Assembly: GCF_040954835.1 (NCBI RefSeq)
Contig: NC_090698.1
Coordinates: 23,185,501 to 23,249,500 of the forward strand
Direction of reading: 5' to 3'
DNA: 64,000 nt
Origin: Lepisosteus oculatus
Taxonomy: Eukaryota > Chordata > Actinopteri > Semionotiformes > Lepisosteidae
Below the pieces are notes generated by a model. It saw nothing but the letters and a program-made list of their open reading frames with translations. It searched no databases and had not been told where the DNA came from. This document shows positions 1 through 14,369 of the stretch, one piece after another. A program made the translations under genes and the position numbers. Each line of letters opens with the position of its first letter. Within the stretch, counting starts at the first letter, position 1.

Positions 1-1689
1 ATTTTAAGGTTGTTGATTGTACAAAAATGTTACTAAAATATCAGGCAATGTGTTGTACTTTCCTGGGGTTATAGCACTGAACATTTTCATAATAGGCATG
101 TCATAGACTAGCAGATGTTTAATGTGGGGCACAGGGAAGATTTTCATTCAGTCTACCTAACTACCAGATAAAAACAATGTACACATCTACCAACCCATCC
201 AACAGGGTAAAGATCCACCAGCTGGGTGAAGATCTGAATACACAGTACAGAAATAAGTCAGAAAGAAGCAGAAAGTCTTTTGTGACCCTTGTCATGCACA
301 GGCAAGTATTATTATGCTGAATTAATAGAGGATCATATTCCCTTTCCTGTTGCTGCAACAATGTGTGTGTGGTCTCCAGATGTTGTCAAAATAGCACTTG
401 CAGAGAAATACTATCAACAAGCAGATTCCTAAAGTTGGTATTTAAGGCCCCTACACCAAATAATTACACAGTCCTCAACTAGTATTTCGTGGTTTCTACT
501 GCATACACATTCTGTACAGTATATTCATTATCAAATGAAACACTGAAGAGCATTATATCAAAACTCACCACCTTCAATAATATGGAGAGGCTCATTGTCT
601 ACGTTGATGGATAAACTGCAGTTGTTTAGGGTAGTGACACTGAGTCATTCTGTTACCATTGTAACAGTGCCTACAAAAGACACTGGAAGGTAGTTATCTG
701 TAGGCCAGTTTATGAATCTTCTCTTATGCCCGGTTGTGTCAGACTGTACTGTATAGGATGGCTCAGGTCTCATCAGTCTTCCGCCAGCTGTTAGCATTGC
801 TAGAAAATAGTTGGAGGAGGTAAAAAGTACAATTGGTTACCTCTTAGTACCACTAGGCTGTGGCGTTTTTTAGATGTAATTTCACACATATTATCATTTA
901 ATTCTCAGTAGGCAAAGAGGAGAACAAGGCATTAGGCATGAGCGATTTTGTACATTTTATGATATCAGATTTGCTTAGTATTGTGTATAGTTCAGATATA
1001 CAATATGCAATGGATTTTAATGTATCCTACTGTAAAATATGACCCGCACACCAAAACCTTGACTAGATCCGTAATCTGATAGCATACTAAAACCACCAAA
1101 TTCTGGAACAGATACAGTGAAATATAAGGAAGAATTCATTTTTCAACAGAAAATAATAAACAAATTCATCAAAATATTGCTTTTATGCCTTTCAATTAAT
1201 CCATCAAGGTCAGAGAAAGATGTCTTATAATTAAGTAATAATACTTCTATGTATAATTATTTGTGACAAATATAGAACAGTACTGTATTTTAAGGCAAAA
1301 TGAAAAAGTACCGTGAATGGTCACACAAGACCTGTTAAAATAAGATAACAAAGTAACCTTCCTCTGAAAGGAAGTCAGTCAATGGGCAAGGAAAACGAAT
1401 CCTGCTGACCTGGCAATCATATGACCTTCTGCAGGAAGTTTAATGTTTGGACAACCCAGCTGAATTTGCTTGTGTGGAGAAATGCGATCTCAGTAATTCA
1501 AGAGTGAAAAAATCTAATTGCAGTTAGTCCTCTGGTTTTCAAGGTAACATTCACCTTCAGGCATGAATAACAAAACTAACACACACTAAAGAAAGTGATA
1601 TAAAACATACTAAAGTAACAGGTACTTCTGACTTTAAATAGAGCATGCTTAAAAATTGAAATCCAATGTTGATTTACAAAACAATATTA

Positions 1690-1950
1690 GCAGAGGATAA
1701 TTATGGGACACTATGGGATACACTTTGAATTGGACACAAATCCACTGCAGGGCACATACAGACACACACATACAGTACACACATATACCACTGCCAATTT
1801 TCCCAGAAGACAATTAACCAAACAGCATGTCTTTGGAGTGTGAGAAGAAACCAGAGAGCCCAGAGGAAATGCATATGAACATAAAAAGAACATACAATCT
1901 CTTCACAAATAGCACCAGAGGTCTGGAAATCAAACCCTGTGAGGAATTAT
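1690..1950 (+). repeat. Old copy of a widespread fish interspersed repeat
   Basis: Contains the diagnostic CATGTCTTTGGAGTGTGAGA segment (consensus CATGTCTTTGGACTGTGGGA), preceded by a CACACACAT tract and a GCCAATTTTCCCAGAAGACA stretch. I recall this family as related to L2-type LINE 3' ends, but I cannot verify the class. Confidence 0.65.
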
Positions 1951-3919
1951 TTTTCCTCATCAATTCCACCTTTAAAATTATATTCCTCTTGACAACATTG
2001 ACTTTATCTGTAGGCAACCTAGGAATGTGAAATAAAACGCTGTGGGGTACCTGAAAACAAATGTTCCAGATCTGCTGTGGGGACTGTGTCAATGAATAAG
2101 CCCCTTGGGACTACACACAAAAAAAACAGCATGGCCCTAATGTTATGTATACAGGATTTAGCAATTCAGCTTCCAGAAGAATTAACAATCATAACTGGCA
2201 CAGGAGGAGGATTAATGCTAAGTTGTCTGGCTGGCTAGCACTGCCTAGCACTGTCAAGACCAAACTTTCGGGTGGGGGATTGTTTCAGTAAAGCAATTCT
2301 CAGAAAATGCATAAATAAACTTTCAAAATTGAATGAAACAGTTATTCATCCAGCATTGGTAACAGATTATGAGTGAGTCATTCAACCAGATGAAGACAGT
2401 ACAGTATGTTACAGGGATGCTTTCTTTGTAGCTGTGTTTCATTTCAAAGAATTTGGTCTATCATACAGTTTTATAAAAGTTATTTTTTGTAGTTAATCCA
2501 GTCATATTTAATTGTAACCAATGTGTTGTCAAATCAGCTTTAAAAGCTATATAGTATTATTAAAATAAGGGATATTAAAGCACCTTTAAAACATGCAGTA
2601 TGCAGATCCAAGATGCATGATCTATTAGGGGGTACATTTATGGTACATTTTTATGATGTTTTCACATAATCATGCAATTTGCAGAGTGCTATGATAAGAG
2701 CAAGCTGCTGCTTGTCAGTGAAAAATTCTAGAGATTTAATATTACCACAATTACAGAGTTGATTCATGATCCAGGTTCCCTGAAACTTCAGGTGAACCAG
2801 GGGAATTAGGAAAGACATTTGCTCAGGATAGTGACAAGAGATAGAAAAAGAAAAAATAGGTAAACACACAAATATGAGCGTTTGACATCTATATGAGTGA
2901 AGACACTACTTTAGAAAAGGGTGAACAAGGAATTCTTTAACTGTTTCCCAATTGACAAACAACAACATACAGTAACTGAACTCTCCTGTGCAAAGTTGGT
3001 GCGGTCAGTAAGTCACAAGCAAGTTGGATAACAATAACTGAAGACAAAATATCCCAGGTCAAACTTGGGAAATGCTTTCATACAATAGTGGATCAACAGG
3101 TATTGAAGAAGATACAGATAACAGGTGACTGAAGATATCAGATAAGATGTACAGTATGCTTGCTTAACCTGGTACTTGGGGAAGAAGACAGCAGGTGATA
3201 GCAAAGCACTTCATTGTCATCTACTATACAGTACATCATGCAAATTGGATTTGCTTGTGTTCAAGTTTGTGGAATGATCAATTAGTCCACTTGGCCACTT
3301 GTTTTAGTGTAAATCAGAGATAATGCAACACATTTAAATTAATTATCTTGAGCCGCTTTTTCGGAGGAGAAAAAGCACAAAAGAATCATGTAACATAGCA
3401 TTAAGATTTTAGAACTTCTGAGCATAATACAGCAACACACCAGTGACCCTGGTTATGTTGGAGCCAAAGAATATACATGAATTCATGATGAAATAAAAAA
3501 AAAACATGATGGCAGAACAGTTGACATGACAAAATGTATTCCTGCAAATAAAAATCAAAGCAGTTTCAAATACTGTGACCTAGCTGTGGAGAGTCCAAAT
3601 GAGTAAAACGTAATAGTCCTAATTCAGATATTTTCTAAAAACACTTTATCAATTAAATTAGAAATAGGTTTAACAAAGGGGCAATCCAGTCCATGAGGGC
3701 TGAATGTTATTCACATTTTCTTTCTCTCAAATTAACATAACAGACCACCAGCCTAAGTGATCAAAACTAAAATGTATCCAGGTCTTTATAAACCATTAAT
3801 ATAATTGTTACCTGGGTTGGTCCAACCAGTTGAGTTTCTTTTTTATGATGAAAACAACAAATCTTGTAAAATATAAAAGGTAAGAAGTGAAAAACCACTG
3901 CTGGACTTCATTCTTTTTT

Positions 3920-4010
3920 TTTAATTTTATATACAGTAGAATTCATCCTTTGTGTTACTGCTTTATTCAATTCTGGGTCATGGCAGAGCCGGAACCTATT
4001 TTATATGGAG
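3920..4010 (+). repeat. Fragment of the same widespread fish repeat
   Basis: TTCTGGGTCATGGCAGAGCC GGAACC corresponds to the GGGTCGCGGGG...GGAGCCTAT part of the family seen at 63253 and 13225. Confidence 0.4.
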
Positions 4011-4779
4011 TCGTTTGTCATTATCTGTATCATCTCAAAGCACTGGAAAGAAAAGATCTTGACATTTTTTACTCTTGGATGTAACTCTAGTTGCTTTATA
4101 CTTCACAATTTTCAAATTAATATGAAAGGATTTCTAGTTACACATAATGTATACTCTAGATTTCTGAGCCATTTAAAACATCTGAAAAGAAAAAGATTTG
4201 TCTTTATTAACAACATCTCTTTAGCTATTGATTTCACCATCTTGGAGAAAACTTTTGTTGTGATTCAGTGAAGACCGGCTGTAGGCATTAATGTAGAATT
4301 TCCTAATACTGCTGCCAAAGAATTCTGCTGAGTTAACAGCAAATAGGCCCTGTGCTTCAAGAAGGAAAAAGAATCTCTGTCAGACATCATTTTTTACTGC
4401 CAGTATGAACAATATGGAAGTTGACCTTCACAGACGTGGCTTGAACCTCAACTTTAGCTTTGATAAAAGAGTGACGACAGAAAAGAAACGTGTCTGACAT
4501 TTTCTGGTTCAATCTTTGAGTTTTTGAGTGGAATATGTGCTTATGTAACTGTTTTTCGCTTTTCAGCTTCCTCCAGACTTACACAGGAAGAAGGGGATAA
4601 TGAGAAGGGATGCAGGCTGTGTACACAGGCATACCACAATTATCCTAAATTTCACTAGAAACCTTCCTGTTTTTAACATTGTTCTGAGAACGTTAGAAGA
4701 GTGCAAAATTGAAAATGAGCTGACCATGAACAATTCTACATTCCATATGAATTAAAAGATAAAAACAAGCTCCTCGTAT

Positions 4780-5260
4780 TCAGTGCTTAGTTATAATAGG
4801 CTGCATTTACTTGTCTGAAGCTGAAGGCTGGATCCAAGAGCAGGTACTGTAAGTAGCAACCACTGAGGCAAGTGAACAAACAGTAGCAAAACTGTCCAGA
4901 GCTGAAATCGAAAAACCAACAACTGTCGTAGCCAGAGAGACTCAAAATCAAAGCACCACGGGGAATCCATAACAAAGGTCACAGAGTGTAAGCAAAGTCC
5001 AAAAACCAGGGAAAACTCGAGCAAGCAATCCAAAGAGAAATCCACAAAATTAAGCTGAAAGAAGCACAGTCAGGAGACAACATAAATTCACAGAGAGGGC
5101 CAAGACCAGATTTGAATCTCTAAGACTGAGCACTTGAATATCACAGGAGCAGCTCTTAAACAGCCAGGTGTTTTAACTCGCACAGGTGGGACGACCTTTT
5201 CATCGGGATTGGGTTGTCACAGCAACTGGCTGATTGAAAGGTCTTGGCGGTTGCTGTGGT
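4780..5260. repeat. Probable degenerate transposable element, class unresolved
   Basis: A run of CAGG, AACC and AAAACC-rich phrases (CTGGATCCAAGAGCAGGTAC, CAAAGTCCAAAAACCAGGGA, TTAAACAGCCAGGTG) reads like the non-coding part of interspersed elements common in fish, unlike the AT-rich surroundings. I cannot name the family. Confidence 0.3.
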
Positions 5261-8200
5261 GATTCAGGTGCAGTTTGTGATACTTTGGGTACTGTATGAT
5301 ATCTTATTTATTGTGATCATTGTTTTCTAATGTAATTTTAAGGATCACTAACATAAGAAGGCAGAAAATACCTCATGAAAAACTGTAGGTTATACTATTG
5401 TCGTGGACTCTGTACGCTACCCTAGTGCTGGCCATGTTAGGACCAGGCTGTAAATATGATCTACTGCTTGTTGGAACTCCAAGAAACATTTTCGATGTAA
5501 GACATGGTTTTTCAGTCTTGATTACAACACCTGGATTGTTTACCACTTCTACACAAAATATAAACTGTTGCTATCTTGCCACAGGTAGTATCACTGTATT
5601 TTTGTCAGAGTAAGCACAGTTTCAGTTTCAGCATCCTTCCAAGCTTGGATATCTGTTTCCTTATGATAAGTCTATATTATTTGGGATTTTATTACATGTA
5701 TGTACTGTAAAGTGTGCAGCATTTAAATCAAAGCAGTTACCAAAGGCATTGTATAACTGTTACACTAATTTCACAATCGAATATTTGCTGATATTACATA
5801 AAACCCAGTTTTACTTGGCTTTTTTATAAGAAGAAAGAACAGGGCAAGAGATGAAAACCTTAGCTTTTGTTTTGCCCTTACTTTTAAAAGAGTAAAAGAA
5901 CAGTGTGATGTAAAACTTGAAGTAGCAGACATCCCAAAAACAACACCATACCCACCAGAACAGCTGGTAAGAGATGGCATAACCAGTTGGATTTCAGCAG
6001 TGCAGCTGGATTATTTAACTTTAGGTCTAAGGAGTCACTGTCATGAACAATTACTACTGATTACTGGTTATTACTGATAACTGAAAAAAAGACTTATTAC
6101 ACAAGTGCTCAAGTTTGTATTATCTAAGTGCTTTTACATGAATTATCAACTCTTAAGTTTTTCTTTCATTTTATTTCAGTTTGTATTTACATGATTGCTT
6201 GTGAGCCTCTCTCAAGTTACTGTAACCTTCTGGCTTCTTATCATCCATGTCTGTCCAATAGTATCAATGTAATGCATTGTAAGCATATTGTTGTTGAATT
6301 ACTGTGAGATCCAGTGCTTTTTCAGAATCCTTCATGACACAAAGAGAATAATATTTATTTGATACTTCCAAAGCAAACTCTTTCAAAATCATGTTTAAAT
6401 TATTTTTAAATTTACATTACATAATTCCTCTCTACATAATTATAATTACTGTAATAACAATAATTATAATTATTATGCAATAATAATTATATTGTTATAA
6501 TTAATAGAGAGCAGAGTGAATTTCATAATTATATTTACAGGCAACCTTAGACAAGCAAAGCTTGACATGCAAAGCTACCAATAGATGGAAATCCTAAAGT
6601 ATCCCACTGCTAGTCCAAGATTACAGTAAATCAGATGGCGTTGAAAAATATTTCATAATCTTTAAACTTTTAGTCTCTCTGCAGATGCTGCAAACAGATA
6701 AATACGTATACAGTATCATAGCAAAAAATCATGTCTAATTTTAATCTACTGAGAAATAAATCCTCTTGGTTCTTATTGGTGCTGTACAAAATAACAAAAC
6801 TTTTGGGATTAGAAAAATTGTTATTGAAATTATACACGTGTGATCGTAATTACTACTTAAAATCACAAGGACATCCTGACATCCTGACAGAATAGGTTTT
6901 AAAAATCTGTACATTATTACCACAATATACCAATCCTGGTTTCTAAAGCTTATTATTTATTGTTTGAGCAGTAACAAAAATGTAAAGTAACAGCTGAAAA
7001 TAATATCTTGTATTATTCCATCCGATAATACAAGTAGAGCTTTTAGTTTCTGAAAACAAAAGAGAAAAAAAACATATGCAAATACATTAAATCATGACAC
7101 AAGGGATGAAAAGTATTATTTTCAGTCTGATCTAAAAAAGGAGTTTAGCTGTAACCCTTCTATAAAAAAAACTTATAATTAAGACTTGAAAATAATAGTT
7201 TGTAGTAGGTGGTAGTTTTTTTCTTCTTTTGGTCTTGGTTCTGTAATACCCAGTAGGACTGCCTGTAAGCCCTTGAGTGTTTTACATTTAGGTAATGTGT
7301 ATTTTATCAAATATTTTTAAAAGAAATACTGTACCATAATGACTGCATGGTTCAAATGGCATCTTTTCATTTGTTAACCTCCCACAGTATATATGATCTC
7401 TCTATGCATGTCTTACTCTCTCTCTGTCTCTGTTTTGATTTGGAATATTATGATTAATATTTTAATTCATAAAACTTAGAAGAGTCATAAATTGTTGGGT
7501 CAACACACTATTGTCTCATTCTATACACAGGGACACTCAGAGGTTAACTCCACGCTGAACAGTAGGTCATCTGCCTCCTTTACATGTTAAATATTTAGTA
7601 ACATCCGGTACTAAAACTCTTGTGTAATCCAGATGCCACATTTCAAGTTTTAAAGCTGACAAGAGGAACATTGTAGAATGTAGCAGCAGGTCTGTCAGGG
7701 GGTGAGAGGAGCTACAGTACACCGTATTGTACCCATGCCTTCAAATGTAATATTTTGAAAAATATGAAGATGTTTAATTCAATATAGTTACAAAAGCCGT
7801 TATGTGTACCATGAACATTACCTTTCCAAGTATTTAAATCACAATTACAGTAAGTTGTTTTGTACATTGAAACCCAGGAACATGATCTTCAAAAGTAAAG
7901 CCCTTATTTTCCATGATGATGCAATCTATGTTCATTATTCTGTCAAATTTACTACTCCCTAGTTCCACTGAGAAAACCCTGTTAAAGCAGCTGTAAACTG
8001 AACAGTTACTATTTCATTTCAGTCGTTTGTGCTCATGTGCTCATTGTTCAAGGGGTTAATTGACATTTTAGGGGGTCTATTTATAACTTCATGTGGGCCT
8101 ACGTCTTAACTCACATATTATATTTGTCTTGGACTCAGCTGTTTCTACTCCACCAAATGGAGTAATAAGTTCCATATGTGGATTTTTTTAGAACAGATTT

Positions 8201-10269
8201 TTGTAAGCGAAGAAATGTTTTGAAGGATCAGGGCAGAGAGTGACTGAATACCGTTATACACCTCATTTAGCATTCGACAAGGCAGGCACTGTTAAAACCT
8301 GGGCAACAAGCCAGTTTCTCCTACCTAATACTGCAGTAACTAGTCTTAAAAGAAAAAAAAAACTTTTTACAGTATTGTTTCTGAGTTACACATACAGTAC
8401 TTAGAAGCTGGAGTTCTTTGTGCTGTCTTTTGAAATGTGCATATTCCTTTGTCACTTTGGCTGTTTCTCCAAAAGACAAATGAAGAAAGCCTTCTGAGCA
8501 GTAAGCCACATCTCTTTGAAGTTTTTAAAACAGGAAATAATAAGACAAGGAAATAAACCACCACATTTTCTATTGCATGGGGATACTGGATAAAATAATA
8601 CATACGGTAGGTGGAAAGGTTGGAATTGCTATGCTCTGGTTAAATTTGTATTGTAAACTGTAATTGTCACATTAATTGTGGATAGAATTGCTTTGCCTGG
8701 CATTGGGGGCTATTTGTAAAGTACTGTAACTTTTCCTACAGTAACTCAATCAGTGGAAAAAGTAATAAGGAAAGGCATGTCTCTATGGGTATTCCCCCTG
8801 TTTCTATGCAATTTTTACATTACTCTGTTAGTTTTTGTTTTATAGGATTTATTTACAGTACATTTTCCTTGAATGTTTCAAAATGTAGTCAACAGATTTG
8901 CTAATATAAATGTTTAAAGCCTACATAATAAAACCAATCATGGCTAAATGGTATAAAACAACATGCTTAACTATTTAGTTTCCAAGGGAATGCAATGTAA
9001 TGAATACAGTATTAAAGACATTTTTGTGTACATTTTCTGTTAAAGTACCTGTAGTTTATTTCATTCCTATTAAGTACATGGTTTTCATGTATGGAAAATA
9101 CAGCATAATTTCCATCTTAACAAGGTTTAATTTGTTTATTTAGAGACTGAAAAAAAATCTATGAACAGTTAATTGAATGCTTAAAATAATTAATGAAAAT
9201 TGTGTAATCTAGTAATCTTGGCATTTTCACCAATGTTAACGTTCCTGTTTTCGCAATATAAAGCATTAAATGAACCTCAGAAATTGCATAGATCATCATC
9301 CAGACACTAAAAGAGATGAGGGATAACAATGATCTTTGTGGGTAAACATAATTGTCACTCCAATTTACATACTTAAGAGGAGACAGTAGGGCAAAGAAAG
9401 GCTGAGGTGTCTTTGTTTTTTATTTTTACAGCTCTGTGCTGCAACAACAGCTAAAGATGAGGTGCCATCTTCCTTAAAAAAACCTTTACATTCAGGTTAA
9501 TCTCTAGGATCCCTGTGTCATGGGTTTGAGCCTTGGGTTAACAAAACAAATCCTTGTGTAAGTGTTGAAAGATGATTGTCTCAAAGGGAGAGGTCAGGGG
9601 AAGATTGTCAGAGGAGTTTGCCTACACTTCCTTATTTTTCCCTGTGTATGGTTGGGGGTTTGTAGGCTTGTTTGTAGGTCTGAGCAGTGATAAGAGAATT
9701 GGTATGATCTATAAGAATATAACTGGAAAAAAATATTTATTTTAAAGACAGCGATTATGCACATACAGTAGTAACATGCCAAACTTGAACTCTTGTTTTC
9801 AAATACCAAGTTGTCTCACATGTCCTAGTCACTGTAAAAATAATCATTTGCTCTTGCTCTTTCTCCCTTCAAGGTGCCATTTTGGCAACAGTTATTCACC
9901 CTAGAAAAAAACATTGGTCATAATAATAATGAGGCTCATGAACTAAAGATCTAATGTCTCAAACTACCAATGCGCATGCTATTACCAAATGTTTTGGACT
10001 GGAGCAAGTTTAAAATGTTACACTCTAATGATAGAGGAAAGAGTGGCTAAGAATCCCTTATTTACTTCTCCATCATACAGTATAAAGCAGGAGTGCTTCA
10101 TCATATTACATTTTTAAGACCTTATCAAATAATATTTATGCTGACCCATAAACCACCAGCTATTCACTTAAAAGTATTTTAGCAAGTTTTTTTGACTGTT
10201 TGCTTCTTCCACATATACAGTAAGACTATGACTAAGATGTCAAAAATTACTTTTATTTTAGCATGTGTA

Positions 10270-10490
10270 GCATAGAACATCTGGATTTGATCCCACACTG
10301 GGCTGGCTTCTGTGAGTTTCACCCTGCGTCCAGCCACATGGGTCTTCTCTGGGTGCTCTAGTTTCCTCCCTCTTAATTGTGTGTGTTTATGCATGGGCCA
10401 ATGTTGAATTGATGTCCCACCCAGGGTGTAGTCCCATTTTGTGCCCTATGGTCCAGAATGCTAAGACCCTTACTAGGAATAAGCAGATTT
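10270..10490 (-). repeat. Reversed copy of the widespread fish repeat
   Basis: GATTTGATCCCACACTGGGC, GGGTGCTCTAGTTTCCTCCC and GATGTCCCACCCAGGGTGTA read as the reverse complement of the family, including the TTCTGTGAGTTTCACCCTGC part. Confidence 0.65.
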
Positions 10491-10570
10491 CTGCTGGGTG
10501 AGTTTTCAACATAAAATGCCATTTAAAATATGTCCATGTTTGAATCATACTAAGGTCCGTAGCTAAAGTT

Positions 10571-10716
10571 CTGTTTGAATTAGGATAGACTTGGATAAAC
10601 TGTACAGTTACTTTTTTTGTCACCCTCTTGTGCCTACTGTACTTACTGTTTGAATTAGGATAGACTTGGATATACAGTTACTTTTTTGTCACTCTCTTGT
10701 GCCTACTGTACTTACT
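10571..10716 (+). repeat. Two-copy tandem duplication (about 75-bp unit)
   Basis: CTGTTTGAATTAGGATAGAC starts at 10571 and again at 10646, and both copies run to GTGCCTACTGTACTTACT. The second is about four bases shorter. Few substitutions separate them, so the duplication is recent. Confidence 0.85.
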
Positions 10717-11330
10717 TTCAAACAATACATTTGAATTAATTTGAAAGTAGTTACTGTACTGGTACCTACTGGTTTCTTTCACGAAAATGCTTGTTGAGAT
10801 CATTGGATCAACAAACTGCTAACAGCCTAACATGCTAGATGGCTCTTCTTATTTTTTTATGTGTTTAAGTGGAGTGTTATTGAAGGTTCATCAGGGATGA
10901 CAGTAACCAAGTTTTACTTCACCTCTGCTAATTTAATTTGTATTCCTCCGTGATGTCACTTTCTGGAAAGCTAGAAATACAATTGTAAACCTCTCTGCTC
11001 CTTGCATTCATCTTTCATCTCATTCCCACCCCTACACCACCTTTACAACTATCCTTTGATTAACTACTACTGTAGTTAGTTTGAGTTTTAAAGTAGCTCT
11101 TCTCTTCCAATTTTGTCTTCAAAGTTAAGTGTCTCAGTCCCTTATAGTTTATAAAGGCCAACCAATCCACTCACTACACTCAGGGATTACCTTAACTGCC
11201 ATGCTATCATTTAATGCAACTCTCACAGTGAATTTCAAATTGTTACAATAGCTGTATGTTATACTGTAGCTGTAAGCTACTGAACTTAGCAGTATAGTGC
11301 TATTTCAACCTAACTTCTACTGTAGTTGGT

Positions 11331-11606
11331 ATAAGATCACTTTATTAGCCATACACAATTACTTGCATTAGGAATTTGTCTTTTCACATACCCCAGCTTG
11401 TTCTCCATAAGACATACAGGCAAGGAGAGAGAAGCTTGGGTCAGAACACAGGGTCAGCCATTTATACAGTGCCCCTTGAGCAGTCAGGGTTAAGGGCCTT
11501 GCTTAGGGGCCCAACAGAGCAGGATTTCTCTGCCAGCCACAGGATTTGAACTGGCAACCTTCCAGCCACAGGCACAGATCCTTAGCCACAGTGTTACAGC
11601 TCCATT
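11331..11606 (-). mobile_element. tRNA-derived SINE, copy 1
   Basis: Read on the minus strand: an A-box-like TGGCTAAGGATC, a B-box-like GGTTGCCAGTTCAAATCC, a body and a tail ending ATGGCTAATAAAGTGATC. The same family recurs at 20891 and 23409 in the same orientation. Confidence 0.8.
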
Positions 11607-13224
11607 CCTATAACATAGGAACCTTAATAATAATCACTGATGACATAGTCTTCATTATTCACTGATAGACATGCCTTTCATACAGTATATTGTTTTATAA
11701 TTTTGTTGTATATATAGTAGTAATATACAAATATATGTTTTTTTTTTCTCTCATACAAGCCTGGAAATGGCTAATATCTTTTGGCATCTTTAGAACTGTT
11801 AGCCAACGACTACCTTTACTCAAATCAGATGTTCTTTTTCTTACGGTACTACCATGATGTAGAGCTCTATTGTCTCAAGGCAGAACTATAACGTCTATAA
11901 CGGCAGATTGCAGTAATCTTAAAAATCACCGTGGTAAAATTTTGGGCAGTTTATTCGGAATCTGCATAGATTGATTACAAATTTGTTATGGTGCTTATTG
12001 CCCCAAACTATTTGGTCGAAACATGACTGAATGGCTCCTGAGAGACTAATGAGCAAGTATATTTGCTGGAAGAGAAAGGGTTCTTCAGCCATAATTCTTC
12101 CATTGATTGAGAACACTTGCTGTGCTAAATTCTGAGTCACAACCTTTGCCTTTCCCCAGCAGGGACACAAAGACTGATTAAAACTCAGGAATTTGGCCTG
12201 CTCTGTTAGACAGTTTTGTAGAAAAGATATCTATTGTATAAATTCAAAGAAACATACAATATGTACTGTATTCTTCATCTCTTTTAAAATGGCCCCCCTT
12301 TTAAAAGTTGCTTTTCATCTTCCTCAAGGAAATAATTTGTAAACACTATTTTGCACACAGATGGTTATTCTTGCTTCTAGAAACTGAGCAAAGGAATCCT
12401 CCTCTTCATAAGCAGCTGCAATGAACTGTTGTACCTACTGTAGGTTCAACTTTTAAAGCAATTCAAAACTGAATTGAAAATATGAAGCATAAGATAATAA
12501 AAATTGGAGCCCAGGATAGCTTTATACAAAAACATCCTATCATGAATTTCCCTCAAACACATGCTGTATGTTAAGTAATAGTTACTGTGTTCAGTTATTT
12601 CACATAGGCTTTAATTTAAGATGTTATAAATAGGGGAAACCTATATATAAATAAACCCTTTAATTAAATATAAACTACCTTATAATGTAAAATGTGTTCA
12701 AGGAAGACTAGACACTTCCAAAGTGATGTTGTTTCTGTTTTCTAAAGGTCAAACGTGAGGAGGTCTTTTGAGAAAAACCCAGTGGAGTCCACCTCAAAAT
12801 CTCTTTTTTCAGGTCCTAGGTAGTATTTGCTCACAGACTATGAGGTATTATTTTGACCCATAGCTTTTTCTTCATACTGTGTTCTTCAGCAGTATAAATA
12901 CTTGGTATTGGAGAAGGCAATGAGGAAACTAACACCATTCTTAATTATCAACATAAATGAAATCCAAGTTTACACTTTCACTTTTTCCCAGCTTCCCTTT
13001 TTGGCTCTTTTTGGAACAACCCAGCTTGGTCCCATGAAAACTCTTGATTAACTCATCATGCATCTCTATATAACAAGACCAGTTTTATGCTGTAGTGAAC
13101 CAGTTCTTCTGTTCTCTTAGTTACCTGTACTTTCCGATCTAGTGCTTTGGTAGACTACTACAGGGCCTTAGCCAATAGATTTACTTGAGTAGGCACCTTA
13201 GTGAACTATGAGCAATGTGATGTA

Positions 13225-13371
13225 ATTTGCCAAACCGCTTTATACCATACGGTATCGCGGGAAGCTGGAACCTACTCGGAAAGCAACGAGCGCAAGGCAG
13301 GGTACACCCTGGACGGGGTGCCAGTCCATCGCAGGGCAAGTGCAAACCAATCACACATGGGAACAATTTGG
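13225..13371 (+). repeat. Well-preserved copy of the widespread fish repeat
   Basis: GCAAGGCAGGGTACACCCTG GACGGGGTGCCAGTCCATCGCAGG is close to the consensus. This gives a local CpG peak. It ends abruptly where a 5S-derived SINE tail begins. Confidence 0.75.
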
Positions 13372-13520
13372 AGGCCACGGTAAAGACTTAGGGGGGAAAT
13401 TTGGCCCGGACACCGGGATAACTCTCTACTCTTACCAAGAAATGCCCGGGCATCTTTAATGACCACTGAGAGTCAGGACCTTGGTTTAACGTCTCATGTG
13501 AAAGATGGGCAATGAGCAAT
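13372..13520 (-). mobile_element. 5S-derived SINE (SINE3) tail fragment
   Basis: Aligns by eye with the full copy at 60911-61463: GGGAAATTTGGCC, ACACCGGG, CTTTAATGACCACTGAGAGT, GGTTTAACGTCTCAT. The 5S end is missing. It directly abuts another repeat on its left. Confidence 0.7.
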
Positions 13521-14369
13521 GCTCATGAAAGACCTGTGCTGCTGTGGATATGTCATATTCTGCCAATTATTTTTTTTATTTAATTGTTTTCAACTCACTA
13601 CATTTGAAAAATGAGTCACTGATATACAGTACATAAACTTAAAAGTCAAACTGGCTTTGATTACTTTCTCTATGTTCTAAGAAAACATGCAATGTTCTGC
13701 TAACCACTACAGTAGGTGCAAAACAGAAATTAAGTATTAACAGTATACAGTGCAGATTAATTCAAAAATATTTGTCTTACTATTCAGAGGAAGCATATTA
13801 ATAGAGATGGATTTATTGTAGTTTTTTCCATCCATATGATTTCTTAGATATAAAGTACGTACATTTGAACATATTCTAACAAGTGCGAGTGATAGCAGAT
13901 GTACTACTCTCATTAGAATAAAGTAGGTCATGCTTTTACAGAAGGGCATTGAGTAAATTCTTATATTTAATTGTTGGCAGATGTTTTAAATGTATAGCCT
14001 CATCCATAATGTAAAATATTTCATTTCATGTAACAAAGACCATCAGTGTGCTTGGTTCAGTGCACAGAAAATACAATGTGGACCTCCCATCTCCTGAAAA
14101 ACGCACAACTGGATCAGTCTTGTGAATGTGCCCTTTATCTGTAAATTCCTACTGTTAAAGAGGTTTTTGTGAATGAACTTTTCAGAAAAAGATGTGACAT
14201 CATCGTATAAGCAATAACCAATAAAGAGAAGGAAGAAATATGACATCCTCTGTTTCCAAGATTCATAGTCCCATTCACTAAGGATGATTCATGGCAAATA
14301 AACATCCAGAAAAGCTTTTCTTTTGCCTGCTTTGTGTTCATGCTTTCATTTTTTTTTTAAATTACAGCT

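Noticed and set aside
6420..6515. AT-only palindromic stretch as a replication origin or matrix-attachment site
   Set aside because: It is low-complexity AATTAT repetition. Nothing in the sequence distinguishes it from ordinary AT-rich intergenic DNA.
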